The notes beneath the pieces are model-generated. The model did not search any database, was not told the origin of the DNA, and saw only the letters and a list, made by a program, of their open reading frames with translations. A DNA stretch of 64,000 nt. It comes from Salvia splendens. Taxonomy: Eukaryota; Streptophyta; Magnoliopsida; Lamiales; Lamiaceae. Made by a program: the position numbers and the translations under genes. Positions 1-11,470 of the stretch are shown in pieces; the first letter of the stretch is position 1, and every line of letters begins with the position of its first letter. The stretch is taken from positions 30,545,928 to 30,609,927 of the forward strand of contig NC_056042.1 in the NCBI RefSeq assembly GCF_004379255.2, given 5' to 3'.

Positions 1-266
1 TTTAACTTCATCAATGGTTCTCCAACGGCCGACGAGTATTTGTCGACTGCCTAGTTAAAGTAGTGAATAAATGCTTGTAATCCAATAATAAAATTACCAT
101 CTCTATATTTCTACTAATAGACGAGATTTGAATGGAACCCTTTCCTAGCTTTCGATTTATAATGTACTCTCTCCGTTCCATATTAATTAACATCATTTAA
201 CTTGGTTCGTAGCCTTATGCTCAGTAAATATGATTTTTCAGTATATAATTATAAATAATTACAAAC
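1..266. other. AT-rich non-coding flank
   Basis: I see no gene here. The sequence is AT-rich and open frames are short and unlike any family I know. The last five bases plus the next ones (267-271, AACCT) form the left target-site duplication of the solo LTR that follows. Confidence 0.6.
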
Positions 267-805
267 AACCTTGTGACGCCCCACATTTCGAACCCTAATT
301 TCCGAACCCTAAGACGATTGCATTTATTTTCTTTTATTGTCACGAATTAAATGACGAATTGTTATGTGTTTGCTTTGGTGACCTAATTTTGATTTGACCG
401 AGTCAAATTCGTTGATTTTATGATGTGGCTTTAATTAATTAATGCGGAATGATTTATATTGCAGTAAATTATATTTTAAGGGGAGTGAGATTTAATTAGG
501 ATCATAAATAATTACCTTGCCCTTTTATTGAGAAAAATTCGACCACTACTAATTATTGGAGAGGGATTCTGTTTTCTTGGATTTAATTATTTGTCTTGTG
601 ATAATTATCCAAATTAAATCCAAAGCCTAATTATCCTTTTTCTTCATGAGGAAAAATCGATCCCTATGATTTTTCTAAGGGGGATTTCGAAATCTCCCAA
701 TTTTTGGGAGGTGGGAATTATTCATTGTTTATTTTGATCCCTTATTTACCTTACCTTAATTTATTAAAGATTTGGAAATTATTCCTTGTGGGAGAAATAA
801 ATCAC

Positions 806-1804
806 GAGTACAAATTTGATGGTCCTTCCGTACCAAGTGACATGATGATTTGGTATACCTCACCAATAATTTCTTGACAAATGGATATTAAAAATGGTCC
901 ATATGCCATATCTATTTAACATCAATTCACTAATTTAACGGTTTCATTAATCAATTTATAGAAAGTAGTATAATACTATTAAATATGGAATTATCGTACC
1001 ATAAAATTAGAGTGAAATATACTCAAATATCTCTCTTATAAAATAAAAAATATTCTTATGTCTATTCAATTTTCATTCGGTGTTTTTATACAATATAGAG
1101 AAGAAATTATTTTCAATTCTCCATTCCTTTTGAATTCCATGGGTAAGTTTTCATCCAAAGCTTTTTATAAAATATATATGTATGTGTTTGTTTGACTACA
1201 TAGATAGTGGAATATGTTATTAATTGTATTTTTTTAATATATTGTTTAAAATACTCTTTGCTTTTGATTTTATAATCGAAGTTCTTCTTTTATTAATAAG
1301 TTCAATTTAATTGTATAAAGATAAGATAGTGAATCATCATATTAAATTTTATTAATAATTTTTAACACACTAATAATTGAAAGCTATATAAAATATAAGT
1401 TATAGTCATAAATTTTATTTTTATAAATTATATATATATATATATATATGAATATAAAATAAAGAAAAAATACTACTATTAAACAATTATAATAGTATAA
1501 TTTTTTTTCTTGACGTGAAAGAATGTAATACTATGATTACTTTTTTATGAGTGAAATATTAAGAAGTTAATATACATATATATTGTATTATATGACATTG
1601 CCAATTCTAAGATATGATAATTCTTATTTAATAGTATTATACTACTTTCCATAAATTGATTCATGACACCGTTAGATTATGGAATTGACTTTAAATAGAT
1701 GTGGCATGTGGACAATTTTTTATATCCATTTGTCAAGGAATTATTGGTGAGGTATACCAAATCATCATGCCACTTGGTATGGAAGGACCATCAAATTTTT
1801 ATTC
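806..1804. mobile_element. MULE-type MITE with ~195-bp terminal inverted repeats, nested in the solo LTR
   Basis: Arms 806-1000 and 1611-1804 are inverted copies of each other with modest divergence. They begin GAGTACAAATTTGATGG and, on the other strand, GAATAAAAATTTGATGG. The element is flanked by a perfect 9-bp duplication ATAAATCAC at 797-805 and 1805-1813. A 9-bp TSD with long TIRs is the signature of Mutator-like elements. The interior is AT-rich with a (TA)n run near 1430-1448 and no transposase frame, so it is non-autonomous. It inserted after the LTR was already in place. Confidence 0.85.
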
Positions 1805-2056
1805 ATAAATCACACGCCTACTACCATATAATCTGTGAGGATTTTTATTAACTTTCTGCTCCTTATTATTTCATTCTGCTCCGTGAAAATACCAAATTAA
1901 ATCAAAGGCTAATTAAATAGGCAAGATTTTCGAAAATTCCTCCTTATTTCCTCCCTCAAATTCACGCCAATCATCTCCCTCAAATCCCCTCAAATCTTTA
2001 TTTAATTTATTCTCCCAAATCTTCAAATTAATTGTGGGATATTTTTTTTTTCAACT

Positions 2057-2065
2057 CTATAAATA
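2057..2065 (+). promoter_or_regulatory. TATA box of the solo LTR
   Basis: CTATAAATA lies in the middle of the solo LTR and is followed by a CT-rich, ACCCTA-containing stretch typical of an LTR R region. Position and orientation agree with plus-strand transcription of the parent element. Confidence 0.5.
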
Positions 2066-2801
2066 GAGACTAAACTAAAACCTAAACCCTAGCCACCCAA
2101 TCCCACACGCCTACACTCTCTCTCACACGCCCATTCTCTCTTCCCCACTCCTCCCACACTTGTTCTTCTACTCTACTCAAAATCCTTTCAATTCGCCAAG
2201 AGTTTGTTGAAGAATCAAGAGTTATATTCGTTTCTACCGATTGTTTCGTTCGAAGAAGGTACAATCAAACCTCTATTCTTCATTCCTCTCCATCTAAACA
2301 TTCTTTTGACTCCCTCATGCATATAGTGAGTGTAGGGATTTCAAATCTAAGGATTTAACCGGTGGGAATTTGTATTTGTATGTGTGTATGCGTTTTGAAT
2401 GAAATTGTATGAAGATTTAATGAATCATTGGTGAATGATGTATGATTATATGAAAACATGAGTGTGAGGACTCTTTTAAGCATGTTTGTGTGTTAAAACC
2501 ATGAAAAGGTTGTGTTTGAATGAATGGGGATAAAACCCTAATTCGAATTTTTAAGCATTGAAAACTGTGGATTCGGGCAGTAGATTCCACCATGTTTTTA
2601 ACCGACCAAATGAACTCCTTTTTATTTGATTCTTTTTTTTGAGTAAACTTCGTGATGTCTTCTGTGTTGTGTGTGAATTTCAACTCATTTGGACAAAAGA
2701 TGAATTTTTGGTGAATTTTTGAAGTTGACTGCGCAATTTTGCCGGAAAATATTTTCTCGACCGACCTACCTAAAAAGGTTTTCTACTGCATTGTGGTAAA
2801 A

Positions 2802-2868
2802 AAGTTATTTTGACATGAATTTTTAACTGGAAGTTATTTTGACATGAATTTTTAACTGGAAGTTATTT
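2802..2868. repeat. 29-bp tandem repeat, about 2.3 copies
   Basis: The unit beginning AAGTTATTTTGACATG occurs at 2802 and 2831 with a partial third copy at 2860. It lies inside the solo LTR and has no evident function. Confidence 0.8.
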
Positions 2869-4040
2869 GATGAGTCTACTGCATTGTGGTAAAATTTTAG
2901 CCCCAACGGAAGTCGGGTGAGTTTTTAATAATTTCTATAAAATGGTTGCGCAGTGCTGCCAGATTTCTATCTTTACAAAAACAACTATGTTGTTATAAGT
3001 GATATACATGATTTATATATGTGATGACGTGATGTGTTATTCAAAGATGGGGAAAAAGGGAAACGTTAGGGACATGCATAATATTAAGTCGATGTTTGTG
3101 ACTGATTGATAATATACATTATCTAAAGGTGATAACTCGTGCGCGAAGCGTGATAACAAAGGGAAAGCAGTACTTGAAACCTAAACGGTCGAGGTGGGCT
3201 CTTTTTTAAATAAGGAAGATGTCCTGAATGCTTTATTGATGAAAAATTTCTATGATTATCATGCCGTGATTTTTTTTAACGTGCCTATCTGATGTGACTT
3301 TTGCCACTGTAATATAAATCGAATTCGGGTCCTCGTAGGGCCGCAAACCCTACGTGTATTAGTGTACACCTATGGTAGACAGTGTGCTAGCGTACGGGCT
3401 GGCCGGTCTAGTGGCTTGGTTTGTGGCCACATTCAAAGTCATGTATTGACAGATATGGTTGACGTCTATGGGAAAATGACTGCGCAGTCGTATTTTGAAC
3501 AATGGAAAATATTTTGGGTGCCTCGGGCCTTTCTAAAGCTCAAACCCCGATGGTTACTTACGTATGACATGATAACATATACTCTTATTTAAAATGTTTT
3601 CGGCATGAGCCACTGAGTATTTTTATAGTACCCAGCCCTGCATGTGTTTTCCCTATGTGCAGGTTGAGCGGCGACGAGCGGCTGGTGGTGTTGAGCAGAA
3701 TTAATAATATACTATGGTTGTTTTGAAACTCCGAGTGTCGTTGTGTTTTCACACATGACTTCACTCTTCTCTTGGATGCTTCCGCTGTGATATTTTATTT
3801 ACTTATTTTTTTTATTTAACTATGAAACTGTTTGTTGGGATATTTGAAAACTTATTATCTTTTGAATAAATGCTAAACCTTTAGTCTTTTTATTTATTAA
3901 ACTTAAATTCTTGGTCAGACTTTTATTGAAACCCTAGTCTTCTATGTCTGTACATTAAGTCCTTTTAATCACGATCGCCCGCTGTTATTATCCCTAAAGG
4001 GCGGTCGTGACAAACCTAGTGCTCAATAAGATATACCGCT

Positions 4041-4276
4041 CTTTCCGTCCTCCGTTGATTGCCACCAAATTTCCTTTTCCGTTTGTCCGCAATTAAGTGG
4101 CATCTTTACTCTTTACTTAACCTCACATTCCAATAACTTATTCCGTTCACATTTTGTTATAAAATTACTTAATATATAAAAATATGACTCATATTTCACT
4201 GACTTTTTTCCACTACATTTCATTCTCAAAACCTATCAAGTCAAACGATGCCAATTAGTGGAAGACGGAGAGAGCG
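4041..4276. mobile_element. Stowaway-like MITE
   Basis: The left end CGCTCTTTCCGTCCTCCG and the reverse complement of the right end CGCTCTCTCCGTCTTCC are near-matching inverted termini carrying the CTCCGTC core common in plant Stowaway/Mariner MITEs. The interior is AT-rich and non-coding. Its right portion was later copied in the adjacent tandem duplication. Confidence 0.5.
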
Positions 4277-4545
4277 CCATGTCAAGGTTTCAAACAATGT
4301 GAATACCAAGGCACAATTATCTTGTCGTTAGTCATTTTGCTAGTTAATTAATTAAAATTTTAGAACGCAATGAGGTCAACTCACATAAAACCTATCAAGT
4401 CAAACGATGCCAATTAGTGGAAGACGGAGAGAGCGCCATGTCAAGGTTTCAAACAATGTGAATACCAAGGCACAATTATCTTGTTGTTAGTCATTTTGCT
4501 AGTTAATTAATTAAAATTTTAGAACGCAATGAGGTCAACTCACAT
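4228..4545. repeat. Tandem duplication, 159 bp x 2
   Basis: Copies 4228-4386 and 4387-4545 are identical except for one C/T difference in the CTTGTCGTTAG segment. The unit includes the right end of the MITE to its left plus flanking sequence, so it is a local duplication and not a transposon. Near-identity means it is recent. Confidence 0.9.
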
Positions 4546-5271
4546 CCGACATTCAGAGTCTAGAGTTGTCAAATGAGCTAGATTGGGCTAAATCGACCTA
4601 GACCTGCCATGAGTCATTAAACTTGGGGGCCCAACCTAGCTCAGGCTCATGCTAGTGAAGTGGTTGGATTTCTTTATAGAAATTTATATCCAATCCAGTA
4701 CAAGCCCAATTAGTAAGAACTAAGAAGTTAGTGGCTTGAGTTGTGCAATACACTTTTTCCTTTTTTACATATTTTAAAATTTTTATTATATATCATAAAA
4801 AATACATTTATAAAATTAAATTGTTTATAAATTTTTTATATTTTCATTTTAATTTGTATTGAACGGATGATTTTAGAATCACATGAAATATTATATTTTA
4901 TTAAATAAAAATTTACATTCAAATATCTCTTATTGATTTAAAGAGAAAATTCAAATGTAAAAAGAAATTTTAAAAATATAAATTATCTAAAAAAATTAGT
5001 ATGAATATAATTAAATTTATATTCAGATTAGAAGTATAAATTATACTTAATATAGGATTTTTCGTTGTAGTCTTATTTGGGGTATAAGCTGGGCTGGGCC
5101 TGGGCATGAGTCTGGGTTGGGTTTCTAATTTTCATGGGCTGGACTCGCTTGTTTTATTTACGAGTGACCCAATTAGAGCTAATTTCAACCAATAAACTTA
5201 ACTCAAAACCCACTTCATTCAAATGGCCTGGCCCCATATCGGACTTGGCCACTATTGACAATATTACTAGC
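4546..5271. other. Non-coding spacer with GGGCTGGGCC-like inverted sequence
   Basis: No gene is seen. GGGCTAAAT/GGGCCCAACCTAGC-like motifs near 4590-4680 and GGGCTGGGCCTGGGC near 5090-5140 face each other around an AT-rich core. This hints at a decayed inverted-repeat element, but the ends are too degenerate to define. Confidence 0.35.
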
Positions 5272-7816
5272 GCTCGTTTGGTTGCCATGTTAGGAAATAA
5301 CAAGATAGTTATCTTAAGATAGTATTTTCGGGCCGAAAGTGAGATAGTGCCAGATAGTATTTTTATGATGTTATTTGATTGACAAGATAGTTTTTATAGA
5401 TAAATTTTATAAGGACAAAAATACCCTTATATATTTAATTTGTTTTATGGATCTTAAATACTCCATATAAATTTTAATTAATTAGCTACGTATATTATTG
5501 GTTTATTAAATAAATTTGATAACTTAGGATTGATTACTAAATGTTACTACTGCTATTATCATTACAGTGATAATTATTCTTCATTAAGGCACACAAGTTT
5601 AGTTGTACTCAATCTCCTTCATCATCTCCTCTATTACAAAATCCGAATCCAATTTCAACTCGATGACCAAATTCAGCTTCATCTTCCCGTCCCATCGCAA
5701 GTAGCCTAAAATCGAAGCCTTCGTGGAAGAGGTCGAGCGGTGATCCGCCGGAAGGAGGCAGCGACGAGAAAATCGATGTCCTTGTGGCGGACACAGTAAG
5801 GAGAGGGAAGGGGCTTAAGCCCCTCCGAAGAAGTAATTTTTTTTGTTTTTTCTACTAAAAGTTTTGAAAGTTTGGAAAACTACCTTCGGCCTTCACCAAT
5901 CTAACATTGTTGAAGACTAAATTGTAGGAAATTAAATGATGTGGAGGGGCTGAAATTAAATTTTTTGCAGAAAAATAAGCCATGGCTGCCTGATGCTTGA
6001 AGAAGACGAGAGAGAACAAAAATTTAACTAATAAAATATTATTAAAAGTTAAAAAGTAGCGAAGAAACGTCAAGTGGATAGCGTTTTTATTAAATGTTTT
6101 TCTATCTCTTAATAAGTAGTCAAAAAATTACACCTTCTTTCTCTTAATAAGTTACACCTTATTTCCTTAAGAAGTAGTCAAAAAATTAATGAAGATTTAA
6201 TATTTTATTAAGTCAATCAAATTTTATTGAGAAATTGAAGATTTAATTTTTTTTTGTCAAGTCTATCAAATTTTATTGAGAAATTCTTCGTATTAAAATT
6301 GAAGGGAAGCTGAGTAAAAAATGACATTCTAATGGTGAATATCAATAATGATATTTTTCAAACTATTAATAATAAAAAAATTCATCAATTTTGTAATAGA
6401 CGAGAACACATAGAATTTAATTGTCATCACTTCATGAAAATAAACACACCTATAATATGAAATGTTTTATTCTTTTAATAAGGTGTTAGACTAGTTTTTG
6501 TGATACTATGTATTTTATTATTGTAATTGTGATTATTTGTATGGTATATTAATGTTTTCAGATATAGTATACTTTCTTTTGTCTATATAATATTATAGCA
6601 TATTTGTTATTTCGGTCCATCTATAAAATAATGTTCATATTTGTTTTTTTTCATTTTTAGTAGATGTAATTCACTTTCTAGTAACTCATTATACTCATAT
6701 TCTATTATAAAACAAATACTTAATTCGTCCGAAGATAAGCGAATGGTTTCTTTTGGGGACGGAATTTAATGAATTGATATTTAAATAGTTAAAATGGAGA
6801 GAATAAAGTATGAGAGAGAGAAAAGTAGAGGAGTGGAGAGAATAAAGTACATGGAGAATAAAGAAAGAGAAAAGATTTTTTCCCAAAAGAAAATGACTCA
6901 TTTATAGTGAGATATCCAAAAAGGAATATGACTCGCTTATCTTGGGACAGAGAGAGTATATAATTATGGAATCTACATTTTACTAACATTTTCTACTTAC
7001 TTTTCTTCATATTTCTAAAACTCGTGCCGAGTCAAACATGAACAATATTTTACGGACAAAAGGAGTATAAAGTAAAGCCCCTGCGAATATTTTTTTCTGC
7101 GTCCGCCACTGGTGGAATGAAATATTAGCTGGAGACGGGGAAATAGAAATTTGGACGGAATTCTTCTTGAGCTCGAGAATATTCCGGTCGGATGAGTAGT
7201 CAATTCCGGCAGGCAGGCAAGACGAGGAAATGATCGGCGCCTAGGTTTTGGTTCAATAGGGAAAGTCGATGCGAGGTCTCCGACGACACGAGCCATAGAG
7301 AGCGTGAGATGTGGGGAGAAGGGGACGAAGAAGAGGTGCGCGTCTTCGAGATTGTGAGTGGGGAAGGGGCTGGGGAGGAGGTAATTGTAGAAGAGAGAGA
7401 CGGGGACGACGGGGAATTCAAAAGGGGTGTAAGGGGTGCCGAATTTTTATTTTGAAAGTTGTTAGTATGTTTTGGTAGTTGAGAAGAAGCGTCGTCGAGG
7501 AGAGGTAGGGGGAGAACGTGGATGTGGAAGGCGGGAGGAGGAGGAAGAGAATTGTGCAGAAGAGAGAGAAAATGAGGGTGAAAGAGGGTGAAGAGAGAAA
7601 GAGAAAGGGGCAATATTGACTATCTGGAAGAAACAGTAGACTATCACACCATTTTAGTGGTGTAGTCTAATCTCCATTTTATGGATAGTCCATCGGGCCG
7701 AGACCGGCTTTTCACTTTTTTTCGGGCTTAGGGATAGCGGTAACATGACAACCAAACATATGAAAAGTATGGATAAATAGAACTATCAAGGACTAACATA
7801 CCAACCAAACGAACCC
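5272..7816. mobile_element. Composite non-autonomous TIR transposon (hAT- or Harbinger-like)
   Basis: The left end reads CTCGTTTGGTTGCCATGTTAG. The right end, reverse complemented, reads GTTCGTTTGGTTGGTATGTTAG, giving an inverted match of about 22 bp. Flanks CTAGCG and CTAGAG are only a partial target duplication. The interior has no transposase. Part of it (about 7200-7660) is purine/pyrimidine-skewed and gives open frames of low complexity that I do not consider genes. Another element is inserted at about 5783-7112. The superfamily is uncertain because the TSD is unclear. Confidence 0.5.
5783..7112. mobile_element. hAT-like insertion nested in the TIR element
   Basis: The block is bounded by TGTGGCGGACACAG on the left and CTGCGTCCGCCACTG on the right. 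These are the same termini as the better-defined element at 9605-10302. The subterminal GGGGCTTAAGCCCCTCC near 5810 is shared with that element in inverted orientation. No target duplication is visible and no transposase is encoded; the interior is AT-rich. Confidence 0.5.
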
Positions 7817-8516
7817 CTAGAGTTTCTTATTGGAAGTTCGTTCTCTTTATTTACAGCTTAAGTGACAACCATATCATGTCTAATGTAGATTAGTTACAAC
7901 CCCCCATTTAGCCTTCTCGAGAAAATACGACTTGATTGAGTCATAGTAGTATTGCGAGCAACAAGATCTCTGTATATTTGTCAATTCAATTTGCTATTCA
8001 ACTTTCGCACTAGTTTCACTTAGATTCTTTTTCTTTTCAATTTTAATTGAAATCAAATTTAATCCCTTCTTAATAATTCCGTTGATCTTTATCTTATAAT
8101 AGCATTATCTTTTAGTTTCTCAATTTTAGTTTTAGTTAATAAATCACTACCAGTGTTTATTACTCCGTATTTTATTAAGATGTAAAAGTTTACTTATTAT
8201 TTATTAAATGTCCATCAATCAGTGTAAAAATGTTCAATTTATGTTTTTGGCATGAGGTTCCCATTTTATTTCTGTTGATTCTATTATATGCAAATGAAAT
8301 TCATTTTCTCTATTGTACACTAATTCTAAATCTAAGATCGTAATATGTAAAAAAAAAGAACACTAGTGGAATTAAATATATCTTTAAGAAATTTCATTTC
8401 CATCCCGAACATCGGACTTATAAGTTCGACCTCGAGCCCTTATTTATGTCACACACATATTATACATAAACGATACACGAAATCACACAATTACAATTTG
8501 CTGCTGCGTCACGTCA
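7817..8516. other. Intergenic DNA downstream of lectin 1
   Basis: No gene, RNA or clear element is visible. The sequence is AT-rich. Because lectin 1 is on the minus strand, about 8300-8516 should contain its 3' UTR and polyadenylation region, but I cannot place a cleavage site. Confidence 0.4.
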
Positions 8517-9299
8517 CTAACGGACGAGGGTGGAGCTGAAATACCACGAAACGACGTCGTGGACGGCGACGTGCAGCCCGCTCGCGGCAGCGAGCCCCAC
8601 TTGAACTTGCTCGGGCAGCAAAGCACCCAAGTCGGACACCAAGCTGACCTCGAAATTGCCCGCTGCTGCGGTGGCGTAGACGGTGATCTCTTTAGTCGCG
8701 GCCTCGTAGTTTATGCTGGCAGACACATACTGCCCGTTGGTGCCCTCAAACGACGTCACATTGCTAGAAGTCCTCGAGCCGAGGTCGATCCCGATGTGGC
8801 GGAAGTTCGGGTCCCACTCCGAGTTCACGTACACGTCGAATTCCACGGCGAACACGTTGGGAGCCAACCCCGAAGTGTTGTACACGCCGAAGTTGCCCCC
8901 GCCGCCGCCAGAGGGGGAGGTGGACCCCACGGGGGCTATGAAGAACACGAGCCCGTCGGCCGGGTTGTTGTCGCCCGACCTTGAGGTGATCTGAAAGTTT
9001 ATGGTCGTCTCAAATGACGCTACTGCCCCTTGTGTGCGGAACAGTATCGGTTTCGTGTAGAGGGCTCGGCCGATAGTGCCAGTTTGCGGGATCCCCGAGG
9101 CGTCGGTCTTTGTCAGACGGAGGAAGGTTGAGTCCGGTGGGAAGAAGGCGTCGCCTTGGTAGGTTAGGGATGTGGGTTGGGAGCCGTAGAAGTCGTACGT
9201 GAAGGAAGTTGAGTAGGCCTTGTTAGTCATTGCCAGAATGACGAACAGGGCTATGGCTGGTGCAGAAAGCAGAGGCTTTAGGGTTTTCAAGAAGGCCAT
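8517..9299 (-). CDS. Legume-type (L-type) lectin 1, secreted
   Basis: A 260-residue intronless protein. Residues 1-30 form a signal peptide (basic start, hydrophobic LLSAPAIALFVILAM, cleavage near AYS). The rest is one legume-lectin beta-sandwich domain. The metal-binding motif is complete: VEFDVYVNSEWDPNFRHIG gives E153, D155, Y157, N159, D163 and H168, the residues that bind Mn and Ca in this family. D115 in PADG and the glycine-rich loop near 131-138 match the sugar-binding loops. The protein should enter the secretory pathway and bind glycans; the specific sugar cannot be read. N-glycosylation sequons are NTS (141) and NVT (180). A 5-glycine run in the sugar loop is unusual. It is more divergent than lectins 2 and 3, lacks their basic tail, and points the other way. 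Length is normal for a soluble lectin, and there is no kinase domain. Confidence 0.93.
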   Translation of the reverse strand: MAFLKTLKPLLSAPAIALFVILAMTNKAYSTSFTYDFYGSQPTSLTYQGDAFFPPDSTFLRLTKTDASGIPQTGTIGRALYTKPILFRTQGAVASFETTINFQITSRSGDNNPADGLVFFIAPVGSTSPSGGGGGNFGVYNTSGLAPNVFAVEFDVYVNSEWDPNFRHIGIDLGSRTSSNVTSFEGTNGQYVSASINYEAATKEITVYATAAAGNFEVSLVSDLGALLPEQVQVGLAAASGLHVAVHDVVSWYFSSTLVR

Positions 9300-9376
9300 G
9301 GCTTATGTATTATTGACTGAGATATCGATGTATGTTGTGAGAGTGTTTTGTGTTTGATGTGGTGAATGGCTTATGG

Positions 9377-9384
9377 TATTTATA
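9377..9384 (-). promoter_or_regulatory. TATA box of lectin 1
   Basis: TATAAATA on the minus strand lies about 80 bp upstream of the lectin 1 ATG. That is the same motif and nearly the same spacing as in the other lectin copies. The leader lacks the AAACCCTAA motif of the other copies. Confidence 0.65.
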
Positions 9385-9604
9385 GTAGTAGTGCAAGGGT
9401 CACTTGAGGCACGTCCACAAAAATAATACAATTTCTTTAAATTTCGATTCAACTTTAACAAATTTAGTTTTTTATTTGTGGTGAGTTTTTGTTCTACTAT
9501 TGGTTATCGCTTTTTTTCAATTTCTCCCCTCTCATCCATTAAGTTATATACTCCTCCTGTACACCAACGTTATAAACTCTCGCAATCTACACATCTTTAA
9601 TACT

Positions 9605-10302
9605 CAGTGGCGGACACAGAAAATATTATTAGAAGGGGCTCTATTTATACGTATATATTTTATATAGTATAAAAATTACAATATATTACATAAAAATCAC
9701 AATATATCGGAGTGTGAATTTTTTAAATGTTTTGCTGAAGTAGTGAGCTAAATTCAGCATGTTCTCATTTGTGCATTACTAATAACTATTATGAAAATTT
9801 CCAATTTTCGCATATTTTTATTACCAATTTTTCCTAATAAAACAATTATGAAACAAAATATTATAATAGTAAAATTGAAAAGATAAATTAAAAAGAAAAC
9901 TGAAATTACCAATAGAAAAAAATAGACTAAGGAATGAACTAAAAATTAAAAGTGATAATCTTTATAATTATTAGAAAGGCCACGCCACGCCTCCTACATT
10001 TTAGATACAATAATATTTTACTATTTTATATTATTAAATAGTGTTCTAATAATTGTTCACTGTCTTCTTCTTTCCTAAACCGTCAACAGCCATTGTTGCT
10101 TTGTTCTGTAGTTTTAAAATATCAGATTCAGCCCCTCCAATAACTCAACTGCGAACAATTTTACCTTCAGAGCCATTGAATTTGTGAGGGCTGAAGAAGA
10201 TGATTTTCCAAAATTTCAATAAAATTACAAACAAAACATAAGAAATAAGACACTTTGGGAAGGGCTTAAGCCCTCCCATCATCCTTACTGTGTCCGCCAC
10301 GG
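9605..10302. mobile_element. Non-autonomous hAT element
   Basis: It starts CAGTGGCGGACACAG and ends CTGTGTCCGCCACGG, short inverted termini of hAT form. Flanking 8-mers TTAATACT (9597-9604) and TTGATACT (10303-10310) match at 7 of 8 positions, the TSD length of hAT. The 698-bp body is AT-rich and has no transposase. It shares ends and the GGGCTTAAGCCC subterminal palindrome with the copy at 5783-7112. It sits just upstream of lectin 1. Confidence 0.75.
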
Positions 10303-10772
10303 TTGATACTCCTATTATATTTACTTACTACTACTAATCTAATATTCGGTAGTCATAACATGGTAATTTAGCACCACTCTTTCTCCATTCTTATTTTAAA
10401 ATTTGGTTGCATATCATTTAAGTTAAATATATATTTGTATTAATTGTTCCGACATACTTATTTTGTTTTAGCAGTTCATTTATCGTACCTAATACTAGTA
10501 TAATTTTCTTACAATTTTTTACTTGTGTAGATTTTCTATATATTTTATAGTAGTATTAAATACTAACTATCCATTTGCTTCTGAAGTTCTTCAAAGTAAT
10601 TAGCTATAATGTTTACGTGTTCTTTATACATATGTTTGAATATAGTACTATTACTATTATCACGGGCATCGAATGTACCATCATGCTAGTATTTCTGAAT
10701 TTATTTAGATTTACTACAAATAAGTACTCCATGATATATATATAACGAGTCTCATTATTCACAAATCCACTC
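10303..10772. other. AT-rich spacer, no gene
   Basis: There is no open frame, RNA gene or terminal repeat I can support in this stretch. Confidence 0.5.
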
Positions 10773-11470
10773 TTAAAGACCGAACCACCGAACCATACCA
10801 AATTAGGGTTTTTAGATCTAGTTTTTTATGGATGAGAGACACAAATTTATCAATTATTTTCGCCTTCATCACGAGCCTATTTTAATTCATCCGAAGGTAA
10901 ATAAGTCATACTAACATGTTACAAAGATTTAACTTCATTCCAGTAGGTTTTTACTTCATTCCAGTAGGATTATTACTTCATTCCAGTACGTAAAGGCGGT
11001 TTCGCCGTCGCGTGCCGTTCTTTCTCTCTATAATATCTATCACCACCGCCACAACGCTGATATGATGTAATAAACACATGGAATGATGTAATAAATTATT
11101 GGAATGAAGTATGTGTATAAGCATTTGAAGTCCTACTGGAATGAAATAAAAACCTTATCCAATGAAGTAATAACATTTCTGAATGAAGTAATAAACGCAC
11201 TTGAATAAATTGCATTTTTTAATGTAAATAAAGTTATAACTCAGGTCAATGAATTCAAATGAAACATATGTTGAATCATTTCAAAACCTACTGGAAGAAA
11301 GTAAAAACATGTTGTAGTTTCAAGGTATTATGTACGGAATGAAGTAATAAACCGATACAATGAAGTAAAATGAGCTTGTAATGAAGACCGAAAAATTTGC
11401 ACAACAACACATCTCATAAAAAAAAAACTAGATCTAATGGCCCAGATTTGGTCTCTAGTTCGGTCTTTAA
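10773..11470. mobile_element. TIR element with repeated CATTCCAGTA/GAATGAAGTAAT motifs
   Basis: The left end TTAAAGACCGAAC and right end GTTCGGTCTTTAA are perfect inverted copies. A second inverted match, TAGATCTAGTTTTTTATG versus CATAAAAAAAAAACTAGATCTA, lies about 40 bp further in. The interior is filled with the short motif TTACTTCATTCC on either strand (three copies near 10930-10990, several inverted ones near 11080-11360). No transposase is present. The superfamily is not clear and the exact ends may lie a few bases further out. Confidence 0.6.

Larger units (their letters stand above)
272..4012 (+). mobile_element. Solo LTR of a Ty3/gypsy (Tekay-like) retrotransposon
   Basis: The block starts TGTGACGCCCC and ends GGTCGTGACA, the classic TG...CA ends of a plant gypsy LTR. 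It is flanked by a perfect 5-bp target-site duplication, AACCT at 267-271 and 4013-4017. There is no second LTR and no coding domain, so this is a solo LTR left by LTR-LTR recombination. Its length is 3741 bp, or about 2.7 kb without the nested MITE. Long LTRs with these termini are typical of Tekay/Del chromoviruses; that lineage call is inference. A TATA box at 2057-2065 fits a plus-strand U3/R boundary. Confidence 0.85.

Noticed and set aside
7200..7647. Ser/Pro/Leu-rich minus-strand frames as genes
   Set aside because: They come from purine-rich low-complexity DNA inside a TIR element; no family features and overlapping frames.
8559..8984. Plus-strand open frame opposite lectin 1
   Set aside because: It is the shadow of a GC-rich coding sequence; the minus frame has a signal peptide and full lectin motifs.
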